Assembly: GCF_009866655.1 (NCBI RefSeq)
Contig: NZ_CP047420.1
Coordinates: forward strand, 2,294,001-2,358,000
Length of the DNA stretch: 64,000 nucleotides
Source: Rathayibacter sp. VKM Ac-2804
Lineage (GTDB): Bacteria; Actinomycetota; Actinomycetes; Actinomycetales; Microbacteriaceae
Direction of reading: 5' to 3'
Part shown: positions 15,921 through 24,499 of the stretch, piece by piece
Layout of the letters: each line of letters opens with the position of its first letter
How positions within the stretch are numbered: the stretch's first letter is position 1
Made by a program: the position numbers and the translations under genes
Notes under the pieces: model-generated
Database searches by the model: none
Told to the model about the DNA's origin: nothing
What the model saw: only the letters and a program-made list of their open reading frames with translations

Positions 15921-17726
15921 GTGAGAGAAGCCCGCGCCTCGCAGGCCCCGCTGCTGCTCGACCGCCGCCACCCCGGGCGCTCCGCCCTCCGGCTGCTCGG
16001 CCGCTACCGCCCGCGGGTGGTCGTGGCCGTGCTGTTCTTCACGGTCAAGGACACGCCGCTCTGGCTGCTCCCGGTCGTCACCGGCGCGATCGTCGACGTC
16101 GTCGTCGCCGGCGGTCCGGAGTCGACACTCTGGCTGTGGGCCGGCATCGCCCTGGTCGCGCTGCTGCAGAACTACCCCAACCACGTGATGTACACCCGGC
16201 TCTACATGAGCGCCGTGCGCCAGACCGGGACCGACCTGCGCAACGCCCTCGCCGCCCGGCTGCAGAACCTCTCGATCGGCTTCCACTCCCGCGCGAGCTC
16301 CTCGGTCGTGCAGACCAAGGTCGTCCGCGACGTCGAGAACATCGAGGTGATGTACCAGCAGGTCGGCCATCCGCTGCTCTCCGCGACGATGGTGGCGATC
16401 GGCGCGATCGTCATGACCGCCATCGAGGTGCCCGCCTTCCTCCCCGTCTACGCCTGCGCGATCCCGCTCGCGGTGCTGCTGCGCGCCTTCCTCGGCCGCC
16501 GCTCCCGGCAGAGCAACGAGCAGTTCCGGCGCGAGGTCGAGCACTTCTCGGCGGGGGTCGGCGAGATGGCCACGCTGATCCCGATCACCCGCGCGCACGG
16601 CCTCGAGCAGACCGCGGTCGCCCGGGTCGCCGCGGGCGCCGAGGGCGTCCGCTCCGCCGGCTACAGCCTGGATCTGCTGAACGGCCGCTTCGCCTCGCTC
16701 TCCTGGGTGAGCCTCCAGCTGCTCGGCATCGCCTGCCTCGTGCTCGCCGCCTGGGTCTCGATCAGCGGCTGGCTGCCGATCACGCCCGGGCAGGTCGTCC
16801 TGCTCAGCTCCTACTTCGCGCTGCTGACCGGGGCGATGACCAACCTGCTGATGCTGCTGCCCGTGATCGCCCGCGGCACCGAGTCGATCCGCTCCATCGG
16901 CGAGCTGCTCGAGGACCCGGACCTCGAGCAGAACGAGGGCAAGGCGCAGGCGGCCGAGGTGCGCGGCCGGATCCGCCTCGAGGACGTCACCTACCGCTAC
17001 GGCGCGGACGGCGCCGGTACCGAGAGCAGCGCCGACGTCGCGAGCAGCGTCGGCGTCCAGCGCATCGACCTGGACATCGAGCCGGGCCGGACGGTCGCCT
17101 TCGTCGGCTCCTCCGGCTCCGGCAAGTCGACGATGCTCAACCTGGTGCTGGGGTTCCTCCGTCCGACCGGCGGCCGCATCCTCCTGGACGGCGTCGACGC
17201 CGAGACGCTCGACCTGCGCACCTGGCGCCGCTCCGTCTCGGTCGTGCCGCAGGACTCGGTGCTCTTCGAGGGCTCGATCCGCGACAACGTGGCGTACGGA
17301 CTGACCGGCGTCGGCGAGGAGCGGATCGTCGCCGCCCTCCGCGACGCGAACGCGCTGGAGTTCGTCCGCGAGCTGCCGGACGGCCTCGACTCGGTCGTCG
17401 GGGAGCGCGGTGCCCGCCTCTCCGGCGGTCAGCGCCAGCGGATCGCCATCGCCCGCGCCCTGGTCCGCGACCCGCGGGTGCTGCTGCTCGACGAGGCGAC
17501 CAGCGCGCTCGACCCGGAGTCGGAGGCGGCCGTCAAGGAGGCGCTGCTGCGCCTGATGCGCGGCCGCACCACTCTGGTCGTCGCGCACCGGCTCTCGACG
17601 ATCCGCTCGGCCGACACGATCGTCGTGCTCGAGCGCGGCCGGATCGTCGAGACCGGCAGCCACGAGGAGCTGCTGGCGGCGGGCGGGCGCTACGCGACGC
17701 TGCACGCGGTGCAGGCGGGGCGCTGA
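15921..17726 (+). CDS. ABC exporter with fused membrane and ATPase domains
   Basis: A 601-residue half-transporter of the MsbA/MDR type. The N-terminal part (about 25-330) holds six membrane segments with the type-1 exporter fold. The ATPase (about 355-600) has Walker A GSSGSGKST, Q-loop VPQDSVLFEGS, signature LSGGQRQR, Walker B VLLLDEAT with the catalytic Glu, and the His switch VAHRLST. It works as a homodimer unless an unseen partner exists. A 15-residue Ser/Ala-rich insertion (GAGTESSADVASSVG) sits just before Walker A. GTG at 15921 is the likely start, with GGAG about 12 bases upstream; no good ATG precedes the first helix. It stands alone, so the exported compound is unknown. Confidence 0.9.
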   Translation: MREARASQAPLLLDRRHPGRSALRLLGRYRPRVVVAVLFFTVKDTPLWLLPVVTGAIVDVVVAGGPESTLWLWAGIALVALLQNYPNHVMYTRLYMSAVRQTGTDLRNALAARLQNLSIGFHSRASSSVVQTKVVRDVENIEVMYQQVGHPLLSATMVAIGAIVMTAIEVPAFLPVYACAIPLAVLLRAFLGRRSRQSNEQFRREVEHFSAGVGEMATLIPITRAHGLEQTAVARVAAGAEGVRSAGYSLDLLNGRFASLSWVSLQLLGIACLVLAAWVSISGWLPITPGQVVLLSSYFALLTGAMTNLLMLLPVIARGTESIRSIGELLEDPDLEQNEGKAQAAEVRGRIRLEDVTYRYGADGAGTESSADVASSVGVQRIDLDIEPGRTVAFVGSSGSGKSTMLNLVLGFLRPTGGRILLDGVDAETLDLRTWRRSVSVVPQDSVLFEGSIRDNVAYGLTGVGEERIVAALRDANALEFVRELPDGLDSVVGERGARLSGGQRQRIAIARALVRDPRVLLLDEATSALDPESEAAVKEALLRLMRGRTTLVVAHRLSTIRSADTIVVLERGRIVETGSHEELLAAGGRYATLHAVQAGR

Positions 17727-17758
17727 GCCGCCGGTCCCGCTCCCCGGCGCCGGCTCAG
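17723..17758. terminator. Bidirectional hairpin containing both stop codons
   Basis: CTGAGCCG at 17723-17730 pairs with CGGCTCAG at 17751-17758; adjacent CCGG words extend the stem with a 3-base bulge. The two arms contain the TGA stops of the ABC exporter and of the converging monooxygenase gene, so the whole 28-base gap is used as terminator. Confidence 0.55.
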
Positions 17759-18978
17759 CCCGGCGGCCGCCCGACGCCGATCGACCAGGCGAGGGGCGGC
17801 GGCGTGCCGTTCAGCGCCCACTCGCCGACGATCCGCTGCTTGTAGATCACCGGATTGTGTGCGCCGACGGTGCGGGCGTTGCGCCAGTGCCGGTCGAGGG
17901 CGGCAGTGGCGGCGACCCCGGAGGAGCCCAGCGCGTCGAAGAGCAGGGTCGCGGCGCGCGGCACCGACTCGGTGAGCAGCACCTGGGCCCGGTAGACCTC
18001 GGCGCCGGCGGCCGGCACCCGCGCCGGATCCTCCGCAGCCTCGCCCACCGCCTCCGCCGCGACGAGCACCGCGGCCCGGGCGCCGAAGGCGATCGCCGAG
18101 ATCGCGCCGACCACCTCCTGGATCTGCGCGTCGTCCCGCCCGTGATCGGCCAGGCCGTGGCTGTAGACCCGCGAGCGGGTGCGGACGGCGGCGATCGCGT
18201 CCCGCTCGACCGCGGCGGCGATCCCCGCCAGCACCGCGAGCAGCTCGAGCTGGAAGAACGGCGTCTGGTGCGGTGCCCGCAGGACGGAGGCGAAGACGTG
18301 CTCGGGCTCGACGAGCGCGTCGCTGAAGACGGTGGTCCCACTGCCCGAGAGCCGCTGGCCGAAGCCCGACCAGTCGTCGGTCGCCACGACGCCGCGCTGG
18401 TCGACGCGGACCACCACGGCGGTGTCCGTCCCGTCCTCGCGGCGCACGACGACGTCGGTCCAGTCGGCGAAGATCGTGCCGGTGGAGTAGTACTTCGTCC
18501 CGTTCACGACCAGGTCCTCGCCCCGTCGGGTGAGCGTGGTCTGCGTGACGCCGACCGCGGCCGTGCCGATCTCGCTCCAGGCGTTCCCGACCAGCTCGCC
18601 CGCGGCGAGCCGGCGCAGCCAGCCGTCGCGCGCCGGCGACGGCGGGAAGGACAGCTGGTCCTCGACGAAGGCGAAGTGGCCGCGCAGCGCCTGCGCGACG
18701 TTCGAGTCCGCCGTCGCCAGCTCGATCAGCAGGGACGCGGTCTCCCGCAGCGAGAGCCCGCGGCCGCCGTGCTCGAGCGGCACCCGCAGACCGCCGAAGC
18801 GGGCCGCGCGCAGCCGCTGGATCGGCTCGAAGGGCAGCTCGCGGTCGAGCTCGCGCTGGACGGCGCCCGCCGCGATCTCCTCGAAGACCGGGCGGAACGC
18901 GGCGCGCGCCTCCGCGAGACCCGACTGTCCGGTGCTGCTCACGTGCCCGGTGCCGCTCATGTGCCCGGTGCCGCTCAC
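17755..18978 (-). CDS. Acyl-CoA-dehydrogenase-fold flavin monooxygenase (DszC/SfnC-like), B
   Basis: About 395-407 residues, depending on which of three tandem start codons is used. The fold signature is that of acyl-CoA dehydrogenases: N-terminal helices with FGGLRVPLEHGGRGLSLRE, a middle beta domain with VVNGTKYYSTGTIFADW, and a C-terminal helical domain ending RTVGAHNPVIYKQR. Members lacking the acyl-CoA catalytic base and paired with LLM enzymes act as FMNH2-dependent monooxygenases (DszC, SfnC). Here the sequence is clearly related to its upstream neighbour (both keep RNVRT/RNART and a HDPV/HNPV motif), suggesting duplication. The starts overlap that gene's stop as GTGA. A reduced flavin supplier is not encoded nearby. 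Confidence 0.82.
   Translation of the reverse strand: MSGTGHMSGTGHVSSTGQSGLAEARAAFRPVFEEIAAGAVQRELDRELPFEPIQRLRAARFGGLRVPLEHGGRGLSLRETASLLIELATADSNVAQALRGHFAFVEDQLSFPPSPARDGWLRRLAAGELVGNAWSEIGTAAVGVTQTTLTRRGEDLVVNGTKYYSTGTIFADWTDVVVRREDGTDTAVVVRVDQRGVVATDDWSGFGQRLSGSGTTVFSDALVEPEHVFASVLRAPHQTPFFQLELLAVLAGIAAAVERDAIAAVRTRSRVYSHGLADHGRDDAQIQEVVGAISAIAFGARAAVLVAAEAVGEAAEDPARVPAAGAEVYRAQVLLTESVPRAATLLFDALGSSGVAATAALDRHWRNARTVGAHNPVIYKQRIVGEWALNGTPPPLAWSIGVGRPPG
18925..18978 (-). repeat. 18-base tandem repeat carrying three in-frame start codons
   Basis: Three tandem 18-base units encode (V/M)SGTGH, (M)SGTGH and (V)SSTGQ: 18978-18961 and 18960-18943 differ by one base (GTG versus ATG), and 18942-18925 by a few. 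Each unit begins with a possible start codon (GTG, ATG, GTG), the first of which overlaps the previous stop. Repeat number therefore sets both the N-terminal length and the number of start options. Confidence 0.85.
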
Positions 18979-20228
18979 GTGTACAGGGAGAGCGGCTGGA
19001 CGTCGCCGGTCAGGTAGTTCGCGCCGACCTCGAGCTTCTTGTAGTCGACGGGGTCGTGCAGCGAGTGGGTGCGGACGTTGCGCCAGTAGAGGTCGAGCCC
19101 GATCGAGCTCTTTGCGGACGAGGAGCCGGTCGCCTCGTAGATGCGGGTCGTCACGTCGAGCGCGAGCGCGTCCGTGACGATCTTCACCTTCGCGATCTCG
19201 ATCGCCTGCGCGGCGCGCGACTCGGCCGTCACCGCCGCGCCGCGGGCGACCTCGGCGTCGTGCAGCGCGCCGACGCGGTCGGCCAGCGCCTCCGCGGCCG
19301 CCGTGTGCGCGACCAGCTCGCCGTAGAGCCGGCGCACGAACGGATCCTGCGCGTAGGTCTCGACGCCGGAGAGGAACCAGGAGTTCTTCCGGCCGAGGGT
19401 CAGCCCCCGCCCCTTCGCCAGCGCGCCCTGCGCGATGCCGAGGTAGAGGTTGCCGAAGCCGAGCTGGATCGACGGCGTGATCAGGGTCGCGAACGGCTCG
19501 TCGACGAGCGCGCCGAGGATCTCGGACGCGTCCACCCGCACGCCGGTGAAGCGGACCGAGCCGGAGGCGCTCTGCCGCTGGCCGAGGTAGTCCCAGTCGC
19601 CGAGCGGCTCGATGCCCTCGCGGTCGCGCGGAAGCACGAAGGTCAGCGTCTCGCCGGAGCGGTCGCCGGACGCGATCACCGCGTTGACCAGGACCGCGTC
19701 GCCCGAGGAGACACCGGTCGAGAAGCGCTTGAGCCCGTTCAGCTCGAAGCCGTCGTCGCGCGGCGTCAGCTCGAGGTCGGGGTCGACCGGATTGACCGAG
19801 TCGCCCCAGAGCCACCGGCCCTCGATCGTCGCGCGGTAGAACCGCTCGCGCTCCGACTCCGGGGCCGAGAACGCGATGTTGGCGGAGTTGACGTAGTGGT
19901 AGAGCAGGATCTGCGCGAGCGAGGCGTCGGCGGCGGCGAGGATCCGGATCACCCGGAACGCCGTGCTCCAGACCGCTCCGCCGCCGCCGAACTCGGCCGG
20001 GTCGAGCAGGTTCACGAGGCCCGAGGACCGCAGCGGCTTGAGCTCCGTGGTCGGGTCGAGGTTGCCGCGGTCGCGCTCGAGGACGTCCACCGCGAGGGTC
20101 TCGGCGACGCCGGAGGCGACGGCGTCCCAGTACTCGTGCTCGGCGGGGGTGGCGACGCGGTCCCAGTGCGAGCGCGCACGCTCCTGGCGGGTCTCGGGGC
20201 TGGTCGGGGCGGGGGCTGTCTGGGTCAT
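18975..20228 (-). CDS. Acyl-CoA-dehydrogenase-fold flavin monooxygenase (DszC/SfnC-like), A
   Basis: A 417-residue flavoprotein of the same fold as its downstream neighbour. Landmarks are LRSSGLVNLLDPAEFGGGGAVWSTAFRVIR, the substrate/flavin strand region GLKRFSTGVSSGDAVLVNA, and the C-terminal ATGSSSAKSSIGLDLYWRNVRTHSLHDPVDYKKLEVG, which matches DszC/SfnC-type enzymes rather than true dehydrogenases. These enzymes use reduced flavin and oxygen to oxidise organosulfur compounds; the exact substrate is not known. The start overlaps the LLM gene stop as ATGA and its own stop overlaps the next start, so all three are one translationally coupled operon. Confidence 0.84.
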   Translation of the reverse strand: MTQTAPAPTSPETRQERARSHWDRVATPAEHEYWDAVASGVAETLAVDVLERDRGNLDPTTELKPLRSSGLVNLLDPAEFGGGGAVWSTAFRVIRILAAADASLAQILLYHYVNSANIAFSAPESERERFYRATIEGRWLWGDSVNPVDPDLELTPRDDGFELNGLKRFSTGVSSGDAVLVNAVIASGDRSGETLTFVLPRDREGIEPLGDWDYLGQRQSASGSVRFTGVRVDASEILGALVDEPFATLITPSIQLGFGNLYLGIAQGALAKGRGLTLGRKNSWFLSGVETYAQDPFVRRLYGELVAHTAAAEALADRVGALHDAEVARGAAVTAESRAAQAIEIAKVKIVTDALALDVTTRIYEATGSSSAKSSIGLDLYWRNVRTHSLHDPVDYKKLEVGANYLTGDVQPLSLYT

Positions 20229-21676
20229 CGGACGGGCTCCGGGTCGAGGGCGGGCAGGACGGAGAGGACGCTGTCGGGCAGCCCGTCGGCAGCGCTGGGC
20301 GAGCCGGTCCAGGCGCCGCGGTAGGCGGCGGCGGGGTGCGAGTCCTTCACGCGGGCGCTGCCTGGGCCCTGGAGGTACTCGCGGAGGGTCGAGCCCTCGT
20401 ACTCCTCCCAGACCCGGCCGCGCCTCCGCAGCTCGGGAACCGCGAGGTCGACGAAGTCCTCGAAGGTGCCGGGGGTCACCACGTAGGCGAGGTTGAAGCC
20501 GTCGATCCCGGCGACGTCCACCCAGCGCTCGAGCTCGTCCGCGACGGTGCTCGGCGAGCCGACGATCACCGGGCCGATGCCGCCGATGCCGAGGTACTCC
20601 GCGACGTCGTCGGGGGTCCAGGCGCGGTCGGGGTCGGCCTTCGTGAAGATCGAGAGCGCGCTGCGCACCGCGTCGGTGTCGACGTAGTCGAGCGGCACGT
20701 CCGCCGGGAACTCCGAGAGATCGAGCCCCGCCCAGCCGCCGTAGAACGCGAGCGCCCCCTCGCGGGACGAGTACGTCTTGAAGTCGGCGTACTTGGCCTG
20801 CGCCTCGGCGTCCGTCTCGGCGACGATGACGGTCGCGAGGATCAGGATCTTCGGATCGGTGCGCGCGCGGCCGTGCTTCTCCGCGGCGTCGCGGATGGCG
20901 TCGGTGGTCCGCCGGGTGAGCTCGGGGCGGATCGCGTTGATGAAGACGGCCTCGCCGTGCTTCGCCGAGAAGTCGATGCCGCGCGGCGAGGCTCCGGCCT
21001 GGAAGATCACCGGCGTGCGCTGCGGCGACGGCTCGGAGAGGTGGATGCCCGGCACGCGGTAGTGGGTGCCGGAGTGGCCGATCGGGTGCACCTTGCGCGG
21101 GTCGGTGAAGACGCCGCGCTCGCGGTCGCGCAGCACCGCACCCTCCTCCCAGGAGCCCTCCCAGAGCTTGTAGCTGACGTCGAGGAACTCCTCGGCGATG
21201 TCGTAGCGCTCGTCGTGCGGGATCTGCCGCTCGAGCCCGAGGTTCTGCGCGGCACTGTCGAGGTAGGAGGTGACGACGTTCCAGCCGATGCGGCCCTTGG
21301 TGAGGTGGTCGAGCGTGGAGAGCCGGCGCGCGAGCGCGTACGGCTGCTCATAGGTGGGCGAGATCGTGACGCCGAAGCCGAGGTGCTTCGTGGCCGCGGC
21401 CATCGCGGGGATCTGCAGCAGCGGGTCGTTCACGGGGACCTGCGCGGAGTCGATCAGCGCCGGACCGACGGAGCCGCGGTAGACGTCGTAGACGCCGAGC
21501 ACGTCGGCGAGGAAGAGCGCGTCGAAGGTGCCTCGCTCGAGCGTCCTGGCGAGGTCGATCCAGTACTCGAGGTCGTTGTAGCGGTCGGCCTGCGAGTCGG
21601 GGTGCCGCCAGAGGCCGGGCGCCTGGTGGCCGACACAGGTCATGTCGAAGGCGTTGAGGACGATGCGGGACGCCAT
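20225..21676 (-). CDS. LLM flavin-dependent monooxygenase (NtaA/SnaA/DszA type)
   Basis: A 483-residue bacterial luciferase-like monooxygenase. MASRIVLNAFDMTCVGHQAPGLWRHP is the typical opening of the NtaA/DszA branch; LARTLERGTFDALFLADVLGVYDVY, TKGRIGWNVVTSYLDSAAQNLG and TPVIFQAGASPRGIDFSAKHGEAVFI are conserved barrel blocks. The branch cleaves sulfones, sulfonates, nitrilotriacetate or dimethyl sulfide derivatives with FMNH2 and O2. Its coupling to two DszC/SfnC-like enzymes favours organosulfur use, released sulfite being the likely gain under sulfate starvation. ATG at 21676 is the first gene of the operon. It is divergent from a ribose-type ABC importer. Confidence 0.9.
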   Translation of the reverse strand: MASRIVLNAFDMTCVGHQAPGLWRHPDSQADRYNDLEYWIDLARTLERGTFDALFLADVLGVYDVYRGSVGPALIDSAQVPVNDPLLQIPAMAAATKHLGFGVTISPTYEQPYALARRLSTLDHLTKGRIGWNVVTSYLDSAAQNLGLERQIPHDERYDIAEEFLDVSYKLWEGSWEEGAVLRDRERGVFTDPRKVHPIGHSGTHYRVPGIHLSEPSPQRTPVIFQAGASPRGIDFSAKHGEAVFINAIRPELTRRTTDAIRDAAEKHGRARTDPKILILATVIVAETDAEAQAKYADFKTYSSREGALAFYGGWAGLDLSEFPADVPLDYVDTDAVRSALSIFTKADPDRAWTPDDVAEYLGIGGIGPVIVGSPSTVADELERWVDVAGIDGFNLAYVVTPGTFEDFVDLAVPELRRRGRVWEEYEGSTLREYLQGPGSARVKDSHPAAAYRGAWTGSPSAADGLPDSVLSVLPALDPEPVR

Positions 21677-21924
21677 GTGATTCCGTTCGGTTCGGGGCTG
21701 GTGCGCTTCGGACCCTAGGAGGGACGGCCGGCACCGTGTCGGCGCGCGCGCAACCCGGCGTAACGAACGGCCGCCGTGTTGCGCCGTGTGACGCCGCGTT
21801 GCGGTGGATGACCGGCCGGCGTGACGAGCCGCCGCGCCACCGCCACGATGTCCAGCAGCACCACCCGCTCCTCCGCGGATCCGGCGCCCCACAGCATCCC
21901 TCTCCTCCCGAAGCAGGCCCTCCC
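21677..21924. promoter_or_regulatory. Divergent promoter region between monooxygenase and importer operons
   Basis: This 248-base gap serves both operons. Between about 21740 and 21805 it holds repeated TTGCG / CGCAA words (CGCAACCCGGCGTAAC, GTGTTGCGCCGTGTGAC, GCGTTGCGG) that could be binding sites for a shared regulator; no regulator gene is adjacent. I see no convincing -10/-35 pair. Confidence 0.3.
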
Positions 21925-22971
21925 ATGCGATTCCGCTCCCTCACCTCCGCGGTGGCGCTCCTCGCCGCCGCGACGCTGGTCCTCACCGGCTGCTCCCTCA
22001 AGGAGGAGTCCTCCGGCGCGAACGGCGCGAACGCCGCCGCCGCCGAGGCGACCACCGCCGCGGCCTCGACCGCCGACGTCCCGAGCCTCGAGGGCAAGAC
22101 GGTCGGCGTCGCGGCGAAGGACATCGTCCACGACTTCTCCCGCATCGTGTACCAGTCGGTGCAGGACCGCGTGGAGGCGCTCGGCGGCACCGTCGTCGCC
22201 ACCCAGGCCGAGGCCAAGGACGACAAGCACGTCTCGGACATCGAGAACCTCGTCTCGCAGAAGCCCGACGCGATCATCGTCATCCTCGGCGACGCGACGA
22301 CCCTCGCCCCGGCGCTGAAGGAGGTGCACGACGCGGGCATCCCGCTCTTCACCATCGACAACGTCTCCGAGTACTCCGAGAACAACGTCACCAGCGACAA
22401 CTGGCAGATCGGCTCGACCCTCGCCCGCACCATCGCCGAGGACATCGGCGGCTCCGGGCAGATCCTGGTCTTCAACGGCTTCCCGGGCGTCGCGCCCTGC
22501 CGCATCCGCTACAACGAACTCAAGCTGGTGCTCGAGGACTACCCGGGCATCTCGATCCTCCAGCCCGAGCTGCAGGACAAGTACGAGGGCACGATCGAGG
22601 ACGCGAAGCAGCAGATCGGCGATGCCCTCTCGCGCTACCCGAAGGGCGAGATCTCGGCCATCTGGTCCTGCTGGGACACCCCGCAGATCGGCGCCGCCCA
22701 GGCCGTCGACGCGGCGGGCCGCGACGAGATCAAGATCTACGGCGTGGACGCCGACCAGGGCGCGCTCGACCTGATCGCCGACCCCGACTCCTCCTACACC
22801 GCGACCGTCGCGCAGCAGAACCTCGCCATCGGCGCCGGCTCGGCCGACAACGTGGCACGCTTCCTCGGCGGCGAGGCGGACTCGGTCACGCCGACCACCT
22901 ACTTCGCCCCCGTGCTCATCGACAAGGCGAACATCGCCGAGAAGACCGCGGAGCTCGGTCTCGGTGGCTGA
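21925..22971 (+). CDS. Ribose-type ABC substrate-binding lipoprotein
   Basis: A 348-residue periplasmic-binding-protein-like receptor of the Peripla_BP_4 (RbsB/LsrB) group. The lipoprotein signal ends in LVLTGCSLKEE, Cys at about residue 23. The mature protein has GKTVGVAAKDIVHDFSRIVYQSVQDRVEALGG, VSQKPDAIIVILGDATTLAPALKEVHDAGIPLFTIDN and IKIYGVDADQGALDLI, the three hallmark segments of this group. The ligand may be a sugar or a sugar-like compound. It overlaps the ATPase gene by eight bases. Because the divergent operon encodes sulfur-type monooxygenases, a sulfonated or thio-sugar ligand is a fair hypothesis only. Confidence 0.9.
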   Translation: MRFRSLTSAVALLAAATLVLTGCSLKEESSGANGANAAAAEATTAAASTADVPSLEGKTVGVAAKDIVHDFSRIVYQSVQDRVEALGGTVVATQAEAKDDKHVSDIENLVSQKPDAIIVILGDATTLAPALKEVHDAGIPLFTIDNVSEYSENNVTSDNWQIGSTLARTIAEDIGGSGQILVFNGFPGVAPCRIRYNELKLVLEDYPGISILQPELQDKYEGTIEDAKQQIGDALSRYPKGEISAIWSCWDTPQIGAAQAVDAAGRDEIKIYGVDADQGALDLIADPDSSYTATVAQQNLAIGAGSADNVARFLGGEADSVTPTTYFAPVLIDKANIAEKTAELGLGG

Positions 22972-24499
22972 TCCCGCGACCGTGCAGCCCCCGGCCCTCG
23001 TGATGGCGGGGATCTCGAAGTCCTTCGCCGGAGTGCCGGTGCTGCGCGACGTCGGGCTCACCGTCGGCCGCGGCGAGGTCGTCGCTCTGGTGGGCGAGAA
23101 CGGCGCCGGCAAGTCCACGCTGATCAAGATCCTCACCGGCCTGTACTCGGCCGACGGCGGCTCGATCGCCATCGACGGCGCGCCGGTGGCGATCGCCGCC
23201 CCGCGCGACGCCGAGCGGGCCGGAATCCGCGTGGTGCACCAGGACCGCCACCTCGCCGGCCGCCTGACCGTGGCGGAGCAGCTCTACCTCGGCCACGAGA
23301 ACCTGCGCCGCCGGGGCACCTCGGCCGAGGCCGTGCTCGCGGAGCTCGTCGGACTCGTCGTCCGCGGCGACACCCTGGTCGACGACCTCACCGTCGCCGA
23401 GCAGCAGCAGCTGCAGATCGCCCGCGCGCTGCTGGTCGAGCCGCGCCTCCTGGTGCTCGACGAGCCGACCGCGCCCCTGGCCGCCGCGGAGGTGGCGGCG
23501 CTGTTCGCCTCGATCCGCCGGCTGCAGGCCCGCGGCGTCGCGGTGATCTACATCTCGCACTACCTCCAGGAGGTGCAGCGCGTCGCGAGCCGCGTGGTCG
23601 TGCTGCGGAACGGCGCCGACGTCGGCGCGCTCGATCTGATCGAGGGCGACGCCGAGCAGGGCGCGCGGATCGTCGAGCTGATGCTCGGCCGCGACGTGGA
23701 GGAGTTCGCCCTCCGCTCCGACCGGGTGGTCGCCGCCGACGTCGCGCCGCTGCTCGAGCTCGAGGCGCTGACCGTGCCCGGCGCGCTCGACGCCCTCGAC
23801 CTGGTCGTCCGGCCCGGCGAGATCGTCGGCGTCACGGGCCTCGTCGGCTCCGGGGTCGACGTGCTCGCGGACGCCGTGGTCGGCCTCGCCCGCCGCAGCG
23901 GACGGGTGCGCGTGGCCGGCACCGCCACCGCTTCCGCCCGGGCCTTCGTCGCCGCGGGCGGCGGCTACGTGCCGAGCGACCGCCGTCGCGACGGCGTCCT
24001 CCTGGCGCACACCGTCCGGGAGAACCTCTCGATCGCGTCGCTCGGGCGGATCAGCCTCGGCGGCCTGCTGCCCAGCCGCCGGCGCGACCGGGCCCTGGCG
24101 CTCGAGCAGATCGCCGCGCTCGACGTGCGGCCCGCCGATCCGGAGGCCGTGGTCGGCACGCTCTCCGGCGGCAACCAGCAGAAGGTCGCCCTCGGCAAGT
24201 GGCTCGCCGCCGGATCGCGCGTGCTCGTCCTCGACCAGCCCACCGCGGGCGTCGACGTCGGCAGCCGCGCCGCCGTCTACGCGCTGGTGAACCGGCTCGT
24301 CGACGAGGGCGCCGGCATCCTCCTCGTCTCGCTCGACCTCGAGGAGCTCGTCGGCCTCGCCGACCGCGTCCTCGTGCTGCACCGCGGCGCCGTGCGCGCC
24401 GAGCTGCCCCGCACCGAGCTGAGCACCGACCGCGTGCTCGCGCTCGCCTCCGGCGCCCTCGACGCACCCGCCTTCGACGCTCGGGAGAGTGCCCGATGA
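22964..24499 (+). CDS. Ribose-type ABC importer ATPase (two tandem ATPase domains)
   Basis: A 511-residue RbsA-like ATPase. Domain 1 (about 10-240) has Walker A GENGAGKST, signature region VAEQQQLQIARAL and Walker B LLVLDEPTAPL. Domain 2 (about 255-495) has the degenerate Walker A usual in this family (GLVGSGVDVL, no Lys), an intact LSGGNQQKV signature and Walker B VLVLDQPTAGVD, where Gln replaces the catalytic Glu. This is typical for RbsA/MglA and not a defect. GTG at 22964 lies inside the end of the binding-protein gene. Two permease genes follow with overlapping starts. Confidence 0.93.
   Translation: MADPATVQPPALVMAGISKSFAGVPVLRDVGLTVGRGEVVALVGENGAGKSTLIKILTGLYSADGGSIAIDGAPVAIAAPRDAERAGIRVVHQDRHLAGRLTVAEQLYLGHENLRRRGTSAEAVLAELVGLVVRGDTLVDDLTVAEQQQLQIARALLVEPRLLVLDEPTAPLAAAEVAALFASIRRLQARGVAVIYISHYLQEVQRVASRVVVLRNGADVGALDLIEGDAEQGARIVELMLGRDVEEFALRSDRVVAADVAPLLELEALTVPGALDALDLVVRPGEIVGVTGLVGSGVDVLADAVVGLARRSGRVRVAGTATASARAFVAAGGGYVPSDRRRDGVLLAHTVRENLSIASLGRISLGGLLPSRRRDRALALEQIAALDVRPADPEAVVGTLSGGNQQKVALGKWLAAGSRVLVLDQPTAGVDVGSRAAVYALVNRLVDEGAGILLVSLDLEELVGLADRVLVLHRGAVRAELPRTELSTDRVLALASGALDAPAFDARESAR

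Noticed and set aside
22964..24499. Second ATPase domain of the ribose-type importer as a damaged domain
   Set aside because: Loss of the Walker A Lys and Glu in the second half is a normal feature of RbsA/MglA proteins.
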